Shown in pieces: positions 9,668 through 23,307 of a stretch of DNA of 64,000 bases. The position numbers and the translations under genes are program-made. Each line of letters begins with the position of its first letter. The stretch's first letter is position 1. The notes beneath the pieces are model-generated. The model was not told the DNA's origin and did no database searches. It saw only the letters and a program-made list of their open reading frames with translations. Origin of the DNA: Oenanthe sinensis (Eukaryota; Streptophyta; Magnoliopsida; Apiales; Apiaceae); assembly GCA_028671895.1 (NCBI GenBank), contig CM053796.1, positions 28,952,860 through 29,016,859 of the forward strand, written 5' to 3'.

Positions 9668-11759
9668 TTTGATAAATATTCAAATCCATTGATGGAAGCT
9701 GAGGTTATATGCATGTGTATATAGACCCCGAGAAACTCTATTGTATTCATTTTTTAATGTAAAGGTTGATTTTTTTTAGAAAAATATACGGTTATTCATC
9801 TATTTTTAAAAGATTTTAATTTTACAACTTCGCTCAATTTTATTCTTGTGACTATTAATTATATATGCATATGCGTATGTAAGAGGGACACGAGTAGTTT
9901 TGGTATTCATATGTATCTCAACTTTTATAATTGACACGTTCATTCATCGTTGAAAAAAATACTAACAAAATATTTACAAATATAAAAAATGACCAAGTAC
10001 ATGAAGTCATGAATTTTTGTATAATTAATAATTTAGAAAACTTATTACACAGAGTAATGGAGTGCACACGATCACCTCAGTGGTTCAATTCGGAACATGA
10101 TGGCCGACATAGCCACCTCTCACCACATCGTTAAGTGTAAAGACACGACTTTAATTGCGTTCATATATTTTCATATAAGTTGAGAGTATAGATCGATGTG
10201 ATCGAATGTGCGTGACTGTTTAAATTAGATTATCCGGTACTAGAGCTTTCTAGTTATTGTAATTTTGAAACCGGTTATTCCTGTTATTATTTCTCTTTTC
10301 TAAATTTATTTTTAGCATATATTCTTTATGATATTACCTATTGCTTTTCCCTGCCATTTTTTCTTTGAGGAGTCCGATGTTTCATCCAAAATTTTATGTA
10401 ATGCCCATGTTCAAATAATCCATTTGTTAGGGTAGCTTTTTTTTAAACCTCGCGTCTCCACAAACATAATGGAGTTAGGTACGTTGGAGGAAAAATGATA
10501 GAGCATGGTTTTATCTCCCGTTTTTTTATCATTAAAAAGCTAATTAGAGTTATCGATGGAACAAAATTTTTTATTTCCAAAATAACTATGAACCCTGTGA
10601 AGTTATTTTTTCAGATTCGAACATTGAAATTTTTCCGACTAGCACATTTGGGAGAATTTCCCCTTTCCGGCCGAGATTTATTACCGGAAACACTTAGACA
10701 ATTTTATTAATGACGCGAGGGAAATGGTAAAGATTATCCTAATTTTAACATATTAGAAATCTTACATAGACACTTGGTTTATTCTTTGGTTTATTGTTGT
10801 GAATATTTTTATTACTAATTAAACTTTTTAGCCTCCCATATTTTTTAATGGTACCGGTGATCAAAACATATGCATTTCTAGGTAGTCGCTACAGTACTAG
10901 TGCAACACAATCAAAAGAGGAACCCGGTCATATTTGTCAAAAGAACCAATATTCCCATCTACATCAAGTACGAAAAAGAAGCCGAAAATAAACACATAAA
11001 GCTTGTGAGAACGGTTATGAAATGGGTAAAGAGACAAGGGAACAAGTTCTATTCGAGTGTGCGCCCGAGTGCCATAAAATTAAAGGAGCTCCAAGTTTGG
11101 GGTCGGATAGCATCTCCAATTTTGGTTGGCCTCCCTCCAGAGCATTTTTTCGAGCCTAAAATCATCTAGCACTAAGCTGCGGCAACACTAATAACCATTT
11201 TTTTATAAAAATATTCTATTATCTCCACAATTACCAACAAATATTTAGGGATGAAAACAAATTAAAAATGTATTAAAATTTAAATATTCATGTTATTAAT
11301 TAGTTATAATATAACTAACAAACGTAAAATATTTTATTATACACAATTACAAAAAAAATTTAATACATAAACATTTATATACACAAATATCAAGTCAATA
11401 TTATATATAAATATGTATGAAATAATCCCACGTTGTATAAGATAGTTTAAACATAATACACTTGGAAAGGAGTTTTAAATTTTTTGACAAAAAGAACTTT
11501 TCAAATTTTAGCCGAAAAGAACTTTTCAAAAAACATTTAAAGCTTTATAATTAAAAGTAGAGATCTTAAAATTAAAATGATATACATAAAAAGAATTTTT
11601 CAAAAAGCATTTATAGCTCTATTATTAAACGTAGACTACATCCAAAAAATTGGATGACAGCGTACTTGTTTACTACTTGTACGACCATTTCGGTCATGGT
11701 ATTATTGGGCAAGTGGACTTGTTAACTAGCTAGTTGCTTCTACCGCTAAACAAGTTTCG

Positions 11760-11767
11760 TATAAATA
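11760..11767 (+). promoter_or_regulatory. TATA box of U4
   Basis: TATAAATA, 123 bp before the ATG. Confidence 0.75.
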
Positions 11768-11882
11768 GCTGCCGTAGTTCAATCATTTTTATTACACAAA
11801 ACAATTAACACAGTCCTAGACTACTGGCTAAGCAAGAAAACAAGGCATCCCATACCCAGCAAGCATATAATACGTACATAGA

Positions 11883-13514
11883 ATGAAGATTTCAGTTTTT
11901 TCCATCTTGTCAGTTGCTTTTCTTCTATTTGTTTTACCTTTCTTGTCGACAGCTAACTCCGAGTATTCTCCGAAAGATTTTGTTCAATGTCTAACCCGTT
12001 CGAGCTCAACTTCTATATCTGAAGTTGTTTATACCTCCATAAATTCTACTTACACATCCGTCTTACGGTTCTCCATTAACAACCTCAGGTTTGACACACC
12101 AACCACTCCTAAACCAGTAGTTATTGTCAAACCCGTGGACGAATTGCAAATCCAGGCTGTCATTTATTGTTGCAAGAAACATGACATTCAAATGAGGATT
12201 CGAGGCGGGGGGCATGATTATGAAGGCCTCTCGTATGTAGCACAAGTACCGTTTGTGTTGCTTGATATGATCAATCTTCGGTCAGTTGATGTTGATCCTG
12301 TGGCAGCTACTGCTTGGGTTCAATCTGGAGCAACACTTGGGGAATTATATTATCATATTGCTCAAAAGAGCAGTACACTTGCATTCCCGGGTGGAATTTG
12401 GTCAACGGTTGGTGTTAGTGGACTCACAAGTGGCGGAGGGTATGGCGTTTTGAGAAGAAAGTATGGCCTAGCTGCTGACAATGTACTTGATGCACGGTTG
12501 ATTGATGCCAACGGAAGAATTCTTGATAGAAAATCAATGGGAGAAGATCTCTTTTGGGCTATCAGAGGAGGTGGGGCTTCTAGTTTTGGTGTCATTCTTT
12601 CTTGGAAATTGAAGCTAGCTTATGTTCCAAAAATCGTTACTGTATTCCAAGTTGAAAGAACTTTAGAGCAGAATGCAACCGAAGTACTTCACCGTTGGCA
12701 AACAGTTGCACCAAAGCTTCCCAAAGACGTTGAAATCCGAGTGGCGGCAAACACTATTTGGAAGCACTTGCCTAATGAAGCTTCAAAAACAGTACAAGAA
12801 GATGACTCTAGAAATGCCGTAGACGCTAAAACTATCAGCGTAAAATTTATAGGGTCGTTTCTTGGCCAACCAAAGGGATTACTTTCCATTATGAACGAGA
12901 ATTTCCCTGAGTTAGGCTTGGTGGCAGGGAATTGTACTGAAGTTACTTATATTCAAGCAGCGCTCATTTTCTCTCTTTTCTCATATGACGATGCTCCTGC
13001 ACGCTTGTTGGATAGAACTGCATATAAAATCCCTTTCAAAGCAAAATCGGACTTCGTGGACAAGCCTATTTCAAGACAAGGCCTTGATGGGTTGTTCAAA
13101 ATTCTTCTTCAAGCTGTGCCGGGAAGAACAAATTTCCTTTTCACTTCTTTCGGTGGAAAAATGGATGAAATTTCCGAATCCGCAACTCCATTCCCTCACA
13201 GAGCCGGAACATTGTACATGATGTACATGAGAGTGCGGACAGATGGAGACACGTCCAATGCCATGAGATGGATTAGAGGCTTATACAAATACTTGACTCC
13301 GTATGTTACCAAGTCTCCGAGAGCTGCATACGTAAATTATAACGATCTAGATCTGGGAGTAAACAATCTACAAGGTACTACCAGCTACAAACAAGCAAGT
13401 GAATGGGGTAGAAAATACTTCAAGAACAATTTTGACAGACTGGTTAAAGTCAAGTCCAATGTGGATCCGGATAACTTTTTTAGGCATGAGCAAAGTATCC
13501 CTCCCTTTTCCTAG
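11883..13514 (+). CDS. BBE-like FAD-linked oxidase, U4 (intact, 543 aa)
   Basis: Protein identical to U1; no lesion. The gene is unchanged although its spacer has several private substitutions. This could mean conversion of the gene segment or simply too little time for coding changes. Confidence 0.95.
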   Translation: MKISVFSILSVAFLLFVLPFLSTANSEYSPKDFVQCLTRSSSTSISEVVYTSINSTYTSVLRFSINNLRFDTPTTPKPVVIVKPVDELQIQAVIYCCKKHDIQMRIRGGGHDYEGLSYVAQVPFVLLDMINLRSVDVDPVAATAWVQSGATLGELYYHIAQKSSTLAFPGGIWSTVGVSGLTSGGGYGVLRRKYGLAADNVLDARLIDANGRILDRKSMGEDLFWAIRGGGASSFGVILSWKLKLAYVPKIVTVFQVERTLEQNATEVLHRWQTVAPKLPKDVEIRVAANTIWKHLPNEASKTVQEDDSRNAVDAKTISVKFIGSFLGQPKGLLSIMNENFPELGLVAGNCTEVTYIQAALIFSLFSYDDAPARLLDRTAYKIPFKAKSDFVDKPISRQGLDGLFKILLQAVPGRTNFLFTSFGGKMDEISESATPFPHRAGTLYMMYMRVRTDGDTSNAMRWIRGLYKYLTPYVTKSPRAAYVNYNDLDLGVNNLQGTTSYKQASEWGRKYFKNNFDRLVKVKSNVDPDNFFRHEQSIPPFS

Positions 13515-15605
13515 TTTGATAAATATTCAAATCCATTGATGGAAGCTGAGGTTATATGCATGTGTATATAGACCCCGACAAACTCTATTGTATTCATTTT
13601 TTAATGTAAAGGTTGATTTTTTTTAGAAAAATATACGGTTATTCATCTATTTTTAAAAGATTTTAATTTTACAACTTCGCTCAATTTTATTCTTGTGACT
13701 ATTAATTATATATGCATATGCGTATGTAAGAGGGACACGAGTAGTTTTGGTATTCATATGTATCTCAACTTTTATAATTGACACGTTCATTCATCGTTGA
13801 AAAAAATACTAACAAAATATTTACAAATATAAAAAATGACCAAGTACATGAAGTCATGAATTTTTGTATAATTAATAATTTAGAAAACTTATTACACAGA
13901 GTAATGGAGTGCACACGATCACCTCAGTGGTTCAATTCGGAACATGATGGCCGACATAGCCACCTCTCACCACATCGTTAAGTGTAAAGACACGACTTTA
14001 ATTGCGTTCATATATTTTCATATAAGTTGAGAGTATAGATCGATGTGATCGAATGTGCGTGACTGTTTTAATTAGTTTATCCGGTACTAGAGCTTTCTAG
14101 TTATCGTAATTTTGAAACCGGTTATTCCTATTATTATTTCTCTTTTCTAAATTTATTTTTAGCATATATTCTTTATGATATTACCTATTGCTTTTCCCTG
14201 CCATTTTTTCTTTGAGGAGTCCGATGTTTCATCCAAAATTTTATGTAATGCCCATGTTCAAATAATCCATTTGTTAGGGTAGCTTTTTTTTAAACCTCGC
14301 GTCTCCACAAACATAATGGAGTTAGGTACGTTGGAGGAAAAATGATAGAGCATGGTTTTATCTCCCATTTTTTTATCATTAAAAAGCTAATTAGAGTTAT
14401 CGATGGAACAAAATTTTTTATTTCCAAAATAACTATGAACCCTGTGAAGTTATTTTTTCAGATTCGAACATTGAAATTTTTCCGACTAGCACATTTGGGA
14501 GAATTTCCCCTTTCCGGCCGAGATTTATTACCGGAAACACTTAGACAATTTTATTAATGACGCGAGGGAAATGGTAAAGATTATCCTAATTTTAACATAT
14601 TAGAAATCTTACATAGACACTTGGTTTATTCTTTGGTTTATTGTTGTGAATATTTTTATTACTAATTAAACTTTTTAGCCTCCCATATTTTTTAATGGTG
14701 CCGGTGATCAAAACATATGCATTTCTAGGTAGTCGCTACAGTACTAGTGCAACACAATCAAAAGAGGAACCCGGTCATATTTGTCAAAAGAACCAATATT
14801 CCCATCTACATCAAGTACGAAAAAGAAGCCGAAAATAAACACATAAAGCTTGTGAGAACGGTTATGAAATGGGTAAAGAGACGAGGGAACAAGTTCTATT
14901 CGAGTGTGCGCCCGAGTGCCATAAAATTAAAGGAGCTCCAAGTTTGGGGTCGGATAGCATCTCCAATTTTGGTTGGCCTCCCTCCAGAGCATTTTTTCGA
15001 GCCTAAAATCATCTAGCACTAAGCTGCGGCAACACTAATAACCATTTTTTTATAAAAATATTCTATTATCTCCACAATTACCAACAAATATTTAGGGATG
15101 AAAACAAATTAAAAATGTATTAAAATTTAAATATTCATGTTATTAATAGTTATAATATAACTAACAAACGTAAAATATTTTATTATACACAATTACAAAA
15201 AAAATTTAATACATAAACATTTATATATACAAATATCAAGTCAATATTATATATAAATATGTATGAAATAATCCCACGTTGTATAAGATAGTTTAAACAT
15301 AATACACTTGGTAAGGAATTTTAAATTTTTTGACAAAAAGAACTTTTCAAATTTTAGCCGAAAAGAACTTTTCCAAAAACATTTAAAGCTTTATAATTAA
15401 AAGTAGAGATCTTAAAATTAAAATGATATACATAAAAAGAATTTTTCAAAAAGCATTTATAGCTCTATTATTAAACGTAGACTACATCCAAAAAATTGGA
15501 TGACAGCGTACTTGTTTACTACTTGTACGACCATTTCGGTCATGGTATTATTGGGCAAGTGGACTTGTTAACTAGCTAGTTGCTTCTACCGCTAAACAAG
15601 TTTCG

Positions 15606-15613
15606 TATAAATA
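15606..15613 (+). promoter_or_regulatory. TATA box of U5
   Basis: TATAAATA, 123 bp before the ATG. Confidence 0.75.
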
Positions 15614-15728
15614 GCTGCCGTAGTTCAATCATTTTTATTACACAAAACAATTAACACAGTCCTAGACTACTGGCTAAGCAAGAAAACAAGGCATCCCATA
15701 CCCAGCAAGCATATAATACGTACATAGA

Positions 15729-17360
15729 ATGAAGATTTCAGTTTTTTCCATCTTGTCAGTTGCTTTTCTTCTATTTGTTTTACCTTTCTTGTCGACAGCT
15801 AACTCCGAGTATTCTCCGAAAGATTTTGTTCAATGTCTAACCCGTTCGAGCTCAACTTCTATATCTGAAGTTGTTTATACCTCCATAAATTCTACTTACA
15901 CATCCGTCTTACGGTTCTCCATTAACAACCTCAGGTTTGACACACCAACCACTCCTAAACCAGTAGTTATTGTCAAACCCGTGGACGAATTGCAAATCCA
16001 GGCTGTCATTTATTGTTGCAAGAAACATGACATTCAAATGAGGATTCGAGGCGGGGGGCATGATTATGAAGGCCTCTCGTATGTAGCACAAGTACCGTTT
16101 GTGTTGCTTGATATGATCAATCTTCGGTCAGTTGATGTTGATCCTGTGGCAGCTACTGCTTGGGTTCAATCTGGAGCAACACTTGGGGAATTATATTATC
16201 ATATTGCTCAAAAGAGCAGTACACTTGCATTCCCGGGTGGAATTTGGTCAACGGTTGGTGTTAGTGGACTCACAAGTGGCGGAGGGTATGGCGTTTTGAG
16301 AAGAAAGTATGGCCTAGCTGCTGACAATGTACTTGATGCACGGTTGATTGATGCCAACGGAAGAATTCTTGATAGAAAATCAATGGGAGAAGATCTCTTT
16401 TGGGCTATCAGAGGAGGTGGGGCTTCTAGTTTTGGTGTCATTCTTTCTTGGAAATTGAAGCTAGCTTATGTTCCAAAAATCGTTACTGTATTCCAAGTTG
16501 AAAGAACTTTAGAGCAGAATGCAACCGAAGTACTTCACCGTTGGCAAACAGTTGCACCAAAGCTTCCCAAAGACGTTGAAATCCGAGTGGCGGCAAACAC
16601 TATTTGGAAGCACTTGCCTAATGAAGCTTCAAAAACAGTACAAGAAGATGACTCTAGAAATGCCGTAGACGCTAAAACTATCAGCGTAAAATTTATAGGG
16701 TCGTTTCTTGGCCAACCAAAGGGATTACTTTCCATTATGAACGAGAATTTCCCTGAGTTAGGCTTGGTGGCAGGGAATTGTACTGAAGTTACTTATATTC
16801 AAGCAGCGCTCATTTTCTCTCTTTTCTCATATGACGATGCTCCTGCACGCTTGTTGGATAGAACTGCATATAAAATCCCTTTCAAAGCAAAATCGGACTT
16901 CGTGGACAAGCCTATTTCAAGACAAGGCCTTGATGGGTTGTTCAAAATTCTTCTTCAAGCTGTGCCGGGAAGAACAAATTTCCTTTTCACTTCTTTCGGT
17001 GGAAAAATGGATGAAATTTCCGAATCCGCAACTCCATTCCCTCACAGAGCCGGAACATTGTACATGATGTACATGAGAGTGCGGACAGATGGAGACACGT
17101 CCAATGCCATGAGATGGATTAGAGGCTTATACAAATACTTGACTCCGTATGTTACCAAGTCTCCGAGAGCTGCATACGTAAATTATAACGATCTAGATCT
17201 GGGAGTAAACAATCTACAAGGTACTACCAGCTACAAACAAGCAAGTGAATGGGGTAGAAAATACTTCAAGAACAATTTTGACAGACTGGTTAAAGTCAAG
17301 TCCAATGTGGATCCGGATAACTTTTTTAGGCATGAGCAAAGTATCCCTCCCTTTTCCTAG
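15729..17360 (+). CDS. BBE-like FAD-linked oxidase, U5 (intact, 543 aa)
   Basis: Protein identical to U1; no lesion; promoter uninterrupted. Confidence 0.95.
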   Translation: MKISVFSILSVAFLLFVLPFLSTANSEYSPKDFVQCLTRSSSTSISEVVYTSINSTYTSVLRFSINNLRFDTPTTPKPVVIVKPVDELQIQAVIYCCKKHDIQMRIRGGGHDYEGLSYVAQVPFVLLDMINLRSVDVDPVAATAWVQSGATLGELYYHIAQKSSTLAFPGGIWSTVGVSGLTSGGGYGVLRRKYGLAADNVLDARLIDANGRILDRKSMGEDLFWAIRGGGASSFGVILSWKLKLAYVPKIVTVFQVERTLEQNATEVLHRWQTVAPKLPKDVEIRVAANTIWKHLPNEASKTVQEDDSRNAVDAKTISVKFIGSFLGQPKGLLSIMNENFPELGLVAGNCTEVTYIQAALIFSLFSYDDAPARLLDRTAYKIPFKAKSDFVDKPISRQGLDGLFKILLQAVPGRTNFLFTSFGGKMDEISESATPFPHRAGTLYMMYMRVRTDGDTSNAMRWIRGLYKYLTPYVTKSPRAAYVNYNDLDLGVNNLQGTTSYKQASEWGRKYFKNNFDRLVKVKSNVDPDNFFRHEQSIPPFS

Positions 17361-19452
17361 TTTGATAAATATTCAAATCCATTGATGGAAGCTGAGGTTA
17401 TATGCATGTGTATATAGACCCCGACAAACTCTATTGTATTCATTTTTTAATGTAAAGGTTGATTTTTTTTAGAAAAATATACGGTTATTCATCTATTTTT
17501 AAAAGATTTTAATTTTACAACTTCGCTCAATTTTATTCTTGTGACTATTAATTATATATGCATATGCGTATGTAAGAGGGACACGAGTAGTTTTGGTATT
17601 CATATGTATCTCAACTTTTATAATTGACACGTTCATTCATCGTTGAAAAAAATACTAACAAAATATTTACAAATATAAAAAATGACCAAGTACATGAAGT
17701 CATGAATTTTTGTATAATTAATAATTTAGAAAACTTATTACACAGAGTAATGGAGTGCACACGATCACCTCAGTGGTTCAATTCGGAACATGATGGCCGA
17801 CATAGCCACCTCTCACCACATCGTTAAGTGTAAAGACACGACTTTAATTGCGTTCATATATTTTCATATAAGTTGAGAGTATAGATCGATGTGATCGAAT
17901 GTGCGTGACTGTTTAAATTAGATTATCCGGTACTAGAGCTTTCTAGTTATCGTAATTTTGAAACCGGTTATTCCTGTTATTATTTCTCTTTTCTAAATTT
18001 ATTTTTAGCATATATTCTTTATGATATTACCTATTGCTTTTCCCTGCCATTTTTTCTTTGAGGAGTCCGATGTTTCATCCAAAATTTTATGTAATGCCCA
18101 TGTTCAAATAATCCATTTGTTAGGGTAGCTTTTTTTTAAACCTCGCGTCTCCACAAACATAATGGAGTTAGGTATGTTGGAGGAAAAATGATAGAGCATG
18201 GTTTTATCTCCCATTTTTTTTATCATTAAAAAGCTAATTAGAGTTATCGATGGAACAAAATTTTTTATTTCCAAAATAACTATGAACCCTGTGAAGTTAT
18301 TTTTTCAGATTCGAACATTGAAATTTTTCCGACTAGCACATTTGGGAGAATTTCCCCTTTCCGGCCGAGATTTATTACCGGAAACACTTAGACAATTTTA
18401 TTAATGACGCGAGGGAAATGGTAAAGATTATCCTAATTTTAACATATTAGAAATCTTACATAGACACTTGGTTTATTCTTTGGTTTATTGTTGTGAATAT
18501 TTTTATTACTAATTAAACTTTTTAGCCTCCCATATTTTTTAATGGTGCCGGTGATCAAAACATATGCATTTCTAGGTAGTCGCTACAGTACTAGTGCAAC
18601 ACAATCAAAAGAGGAACCCGGTCATATTTGTCAAAAGAACCAATATTCCCATCTACATCAAGTACGAAAAAGAAGCCGAAAATAAACACATAAAGCTTGT
18701 GAGAACGGTTATGAAATGGGTAAAGAGACAAGGGAACAAGTTCTATTCGAGTGTGCGCCCGAGTGCCATAAAATTAAAGGAGCTCCAAGTTTGGGGTCGG
18801 ATAGCATCTCCAATTTTGGTTGGCCTCCCTCCAGAGCATTTTTTCGAGCCTAAAATCATCTAGCACTAAGCTGCGGCAACACTAATAACCAGTTTTATAT
18901 AAAAATATTCTATTATCTCCACAATTACCAACAAATATTTAGGGATGAAAACAAATTAAAAATGTATTAAAATTTAAATATTCATGTTATTAATAGTTAT
19001 AATATAACTAACAAACGTAAAATATTTTATTATACACAATTACAAAAAAAATTTAATACATAAACATTTATATATACAAATATCAAGTCAATATTATATA
19101 TAAATATGTATGAAATAATCCCACGTTGTATAAGATAGTTTAAACATAATACACTTGGTAAGGACTTTTAAATTTTTTGACAAAAAGAACTTTTCAAATT
19201 TTAGCCGAAAAGAACTTTTCCAAAAACATTTAAAGCTTTATAATTAAAAGTAGAGATCTTAAAATTAAAATGATATACATAAAAAGAATTTTTCAAAAAG
19301 CATTTATAGCTCTATTATTAAACGTAGACTACATCCAAAAAATTGGATGACAGCGTACTTGTTTACTACTTGTACGACCATTTCGGTCATGGTATTATTG
19401 GGCAAGTGGACTTGTTAACTAGCTAGTTGCTTCTACCGCTAAACAAGTTTCG

Positions 19453-19460
19453 TATAAATA
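19453..19460 (+). promoter_or_regulatory. TATA box of U6
   Basis: TATAAATA, 123 bp before the ATG. Confidence 0.75.
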
Positions 19461-19575
19461 GCTGCCGTAGTTCAATCATTTTTATTACACAAAACAATTA
19501 ACACAGTCCTAGACTACTGGCTAAGCAAGAAAACAAGGCATCCCATACCCAGCAAGCATATAATACGTACATAGA

Positions 19576-21207
19576 ATGAAGATTTCAGTTTTTTCCATCT
19601 TGTCAGTTGCTTTTCTTCTATTTGTTTTACCTTTCTTGTCGACAGCTAACTCCGAGTATTCTCCGAAAGATTTTGTTCAATGTCTAACCCGTTCGAGCTC
19701 AACTTCTATATCTGAAGTTGTTTATACCTCCATAAATTCTACTTACACATCCGTCTTACGGTTCTCCATTAACAACCTCAGGTTTGACACACCAACCACT
19801 CCTAAACCAGTAGTTATTGTCAAACCCGTGGACGAATTGCAAATCCAGGCTGTCATTTATTGTTGCAAGAAACATGACATTCAAATGAGGATTCGAGGCG
19901 GGGGGCATGATTATGAAGGCCTCTCGTATGTAGCACAAGTACCGTTTGTGTTGCTTGATATGATCAATCTTCGGTCAGTTGATGTTGATCCTGTGGCAGC
20001 TACTGCTTGGGTTCAATCTGGAGCAACACTTGGGGAATTATATTATCATATTGCTCAAAAGAGCAGTACACTTGCATTCCCGGGTGGAATTTGGTCAACG
20101 GTTGGTGTTAGTGGACTCACAAGTGGCGGAGGGTATGGCGTTTTGAGAAGAAAGTATGGCCTAGCTGCTGACAATGTACTTGATGCACGGTTGATTGATG
20201 CCAACGGAAGAATTCTTGATAGAAAATCAATGGGAGAAGATCTCTTTTGGGCTATCAGAGGAGGTGGGGCTTCTAGTTTTGGTGTCATTCTTTCTTGGAA
20301 ATTGAAGCTAGCTTATGTTCCAAAAATCGTTACTGTATTCCAAGTTGAAAGAACTTTAGAGCAGAATGCAACCGAAGTACTTCACCGTTGGCAAACAGTT
20401 GCACCAAAGCTTCCCAAAGACGTTGAAATCCGAGTGGCGGCAAACACTATTTGGAAGCACTTGCCTAATGAAGCTTCAAAAACAGTACAAGAAGATGACT
20501 CTAGAAATGCCGTAGACGCTAAAACTATCAGCGTAAAATTTATAGGGTCGTTTCTTGGCCAACCAAAGGGATTACTTTCCATTATGAACGAGAATTTCCC
20601 TGAGTTAGGCTTGGTGGCAGGGAATTGTACTGAAGTTACTTATATTCAAGCAGCGCTCATTTTCTCTCTTTTCTCATATGACGATGCTCCTGCACGCTTG
20701 TTGGATAGAACTGCATATAAAATCCCTTTCAAAGCAAAATCGGACTTCGTGGACAAGCCTATTTCAAGACAAGGCCTTGATGGGTTGTTCAAAATTCTTC
20801 TTCAAGCTGTGCCGGGAAGAACAAATTTCCTTTTCACTTCTTTCGGTGGAAAAATGGATGAAATTTCCGAATCCGCAACTCCATTCCCTCACAGAGCCGG
20901 AACATTGTACATGATGTACATGAGAGTGCGGACAGATGGAGACACGTCCAATGCCATGAGATGGATTAGAGGCTTATACAAATACTTGACTCCGTATGTT
21001 ACCAAGTCTCCGAGAGCTGCATACGTAAATTATAACGATCTAGATCTGGGAGTAAACAATCTACAAGGTACTACCAGCTACAAACAAGCAAGTGAATGGG
21101 GTAGAAAATACTTCAAGAACAATTTTGACAGACTGGTTAAAGTCAAGTCCAATGTGGATCCGGATAACTTTTTTAGGCATGAGCAAAGTATCCCTCCCTT
21201 TTCCTAG
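19576..21207 (+). CDS. BBE-like FAD-linked oxidase, U6 (intact, 543 aa)
   Basis: Protein identical to U1; the last intact copy before the run of five broken ones. Confidence 0.95.
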   Translation: MKISVFSILSVAFLLFVLPFLSTANSEYSPKDFVQCLTRSSSTSISEVVYTSINSTYTSVLRFSINNLRFDTPTTPKPVVIVKPVDELQIQAVIYCCKKHDIQMRIRGGGHDYEGLSYVAQVPFVLLDMINLRSVDVDPVAATAWVQSGATLGELYYHIAQKSSTLAFPGGIWSTVGVSGLTSGGGYGVLRRKYGLAADNVLDARLIDANGRILDRKSMGEDLFWAIRGGGASSFGVILSWKLKLAYVPKIVTVFQVERTLEQNATEVLHRWQTVAPKLPKDVEIRVAANTIWKHLPNEASKTVQEDDSRNAVDAKTISVKFIGSFLGQPKGLLSIMNENFPELGLVAGNCTEVTYIQAALIFSLFSYDDAPARLLDRTAYKIPFKAKSDFVDKPISRQGLDGLFKILLQAVPGRTNFLFTSFGGKMDEISESATPFPHRAGTLYMMYMRVRTDGDTSNAMRWIRGLYKYLTPYVTKSPRAAYVNYNDLDLGVNNLQGTTSYKQASEWGRKYFKNNFDRLVKVKSNVDPDNFFRHEQSIPPFS

Positions 21208-23299
21208 TTTGATAAATATTCAAATCCATTGATGGAAGCTGAGGTTATATGCATGTGTATATAGACCCCGACAAACTCTATTGTATTCATTTTTTAATGT
21301 AAAGGTTGATTTTTTTTAGAAAAATATACGGTTATTCATCTATTTTTAAAAGATTTTAATTTTACAACTTCGCTCAATTTTATTCTTGTGACTATTAATT
21401 ATATATGCATATGCGTATGTAAGAGGGACACGAGTAGTTTTGGTATTCATATGTATCTCAACTTTTATAATTGACACGTTCATTCATCGTTGAAAAAAAT
21501 ACTAACAAAATATTTACAAATATAAAAAATGACCAAGTACATGAAGTCATGAATTTTTGTATAATTAATAATTTAGAAAACTTATTACACAGAGTAATGG
21601 AGTGCACACGATCACCTCAGTGGTTCAATTCAGAACATGATGGCCGACATAGCCACCTCTCACCACATCGTTAAGTGTAAAGACACGACTTTAATTGCGT
21701 TCATATATTTTCATATAAGTTGAGAGTATAGATCGATGTGATCGAATGTGCGTGACTGTTTAAATTAGATTATCCGGTACTAGAGCTTTCTAGTTATCGT
21801 AATTTTGAAACCGGTTATTCCTGTTATTATTTCTCTTTTCTAAATTTATTTTTAGCATATATTCTTTATGATATTACCTATTGCTTTTCCGTGCCATTTT
21901 TTCTTTGAGGAGTCCGATGTTTCATCCAAAATTTTATGTAATGCCCATGTTCAAATAATCCATTTGTTAGGGTAGCTTTTTTTTAAACCTCGCGTCTCCA
22001 CAAACATAATGGAGTTAGGTACGTTGGAGGAAAAATGATAGAGCATGGTTTTATCTCCCATTTTTTTTATCATTAAAAAGCTAATTAGAGTTATCGATGG
22101 AACAAAATTTTTTATTTCCAAAATAACTATGAACCCTGTGAAGTTATTTTTTCAGATTCGAACATTGAAATTTTTCCGACTAGCACATTTGGGAGAATTT
22201 CCCCTTTCCGGCCGAGATTTATTACCGGAAACACTTAGACAATTTTATTAATGACGCGAGGGAAATGGTAAAGATTATCCTAATTTTAACATATTAGAAA
22301 TCTTACATAGACACTTGGTTTATTCTTTGGTTTATTGTTGTGAATATTTTTATTACTAATTAAACTTTTTAGCCTCCCATATTTTTTAATGGTGCCGGTG
22401 ATCAAAACATATGCATTTCTAGGTAGTCGCTACAGTACTAGTGCAACACAATCAAAAGAGGAACCCGGTCATATTTGTCAAAAGAACCAATATTCCCATC
22501 TACATCAAGTACGAAAAAGAAGCCGAAAATAAACACATAAAGCTTGTGAGAACGGTTATGAAATGGGTAAAGAGACAAGGGAACAAGTTCTATTCGAGTG
22601 TGCGCCCGAGTGCCATAAAATTAAAGGAGCTCCAAGTTTGGGGTCGGATAGCATCTCCAATTTTGGTTGGCCTCCCTCCAGAGCATTTTTTCGAGCCTAA
22701 AATCATCTAGCACTAAGCTGCGGCAACACTAATAACCAGTTTTATATAAAAATATTCTATTATCTCCACAATTACCAACAAATATTTAGGGATGAAAACA
22801 AATTAAAAATGTATTAAAATTTAAATATTCATGTTATTAATAGTTATAATATAACTAACAAACGTAAAATATTTTATTATACACAATTACAAAAAAAATT
22901 TAATACATAAACATTTATATATACAAATATCAAGTCAATATTATATATAAATATGTATGAAATAATCCCACGTTGTATAAGATAGTTTAAACATAATACA
23001 CTTGGTAAGGACTTTTAAATTTTTTGACAAAAAGAACTTTTCAAATTTTAGCCGAAAAGAACTTTTCCAAAAACATTTAAAGCTTTATAATTAAAAGTAG
23101 AGATCTTAAAATTAAAATGATATACATAAAAAGAATTTTTCAAAAAGCATTTATAGCTCTATTATTAAACGTAGACTACATCCAAAAAATTGGATGACAG
23201 CGTACTTGTTTACTACTTGTACGACCATTTCGGTCATGGTATTATTGGGCAAGTGGACTTGTTAACTAGCTAGTTGCTTCTACCGCTAAACAAGTTTCG

Positions 23300-23307
23300 T
23301 ATAAATA
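23300..23307 (+). promoter_or_regulatory. TATA box of U7
   Basis: TATAAATA, 123 bp before the ATG; the promoter is intact although the gene is broken. Confidence 0.7.

Larger units (their letters stand above)
7697..11543 (+). repeat. Array unit U3, with spacer 9668-11543
   Basis: Spacer variants: C to T at 10258, and the run after CCCG near 10520 reads TTTTTTTATCATT where U1 and U2 have AATCTTT. It still carries the early-array form GGTACCGG. No gene was seen in the spacer. Confidence 0.97.
11544..15389 (+). repeat. Array unit U4, with spacer 13515-15389
   Basis: This is a transition unit. It keeps AACCATTTTTTTAT like U1-U3 but has GGTGCCGG, TTAATAGTTA and GGTAAGGAAT like, or close to, the later units. 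Private changes include GTTTTAATTAGTTTATCC near 14066 and an A to G inside the unconstrained open frame near 14883. No gene was seen in the spacer. Confidence 0.96.
15390..19236 (+). repeat. Array unit U5, with spacer 17361-19236
   Basis: First unit with the AACCAGTTTTATAT form after the open frame and with GGTAAGGACT before the next promoter. Private change: TAGGTATGTTGG near 18171. No gene was seen in the spacer. Confidence 0.96.
19237..23083 (+). repeat. Array unit U6, with spacer 21208-23083
   Basis: Spacer as in U5 with private changes: ATTCAGAACATG near 21630 and TTCCGTGCC near 21890. No gene was seen in the spacer. Confidence 0.96.
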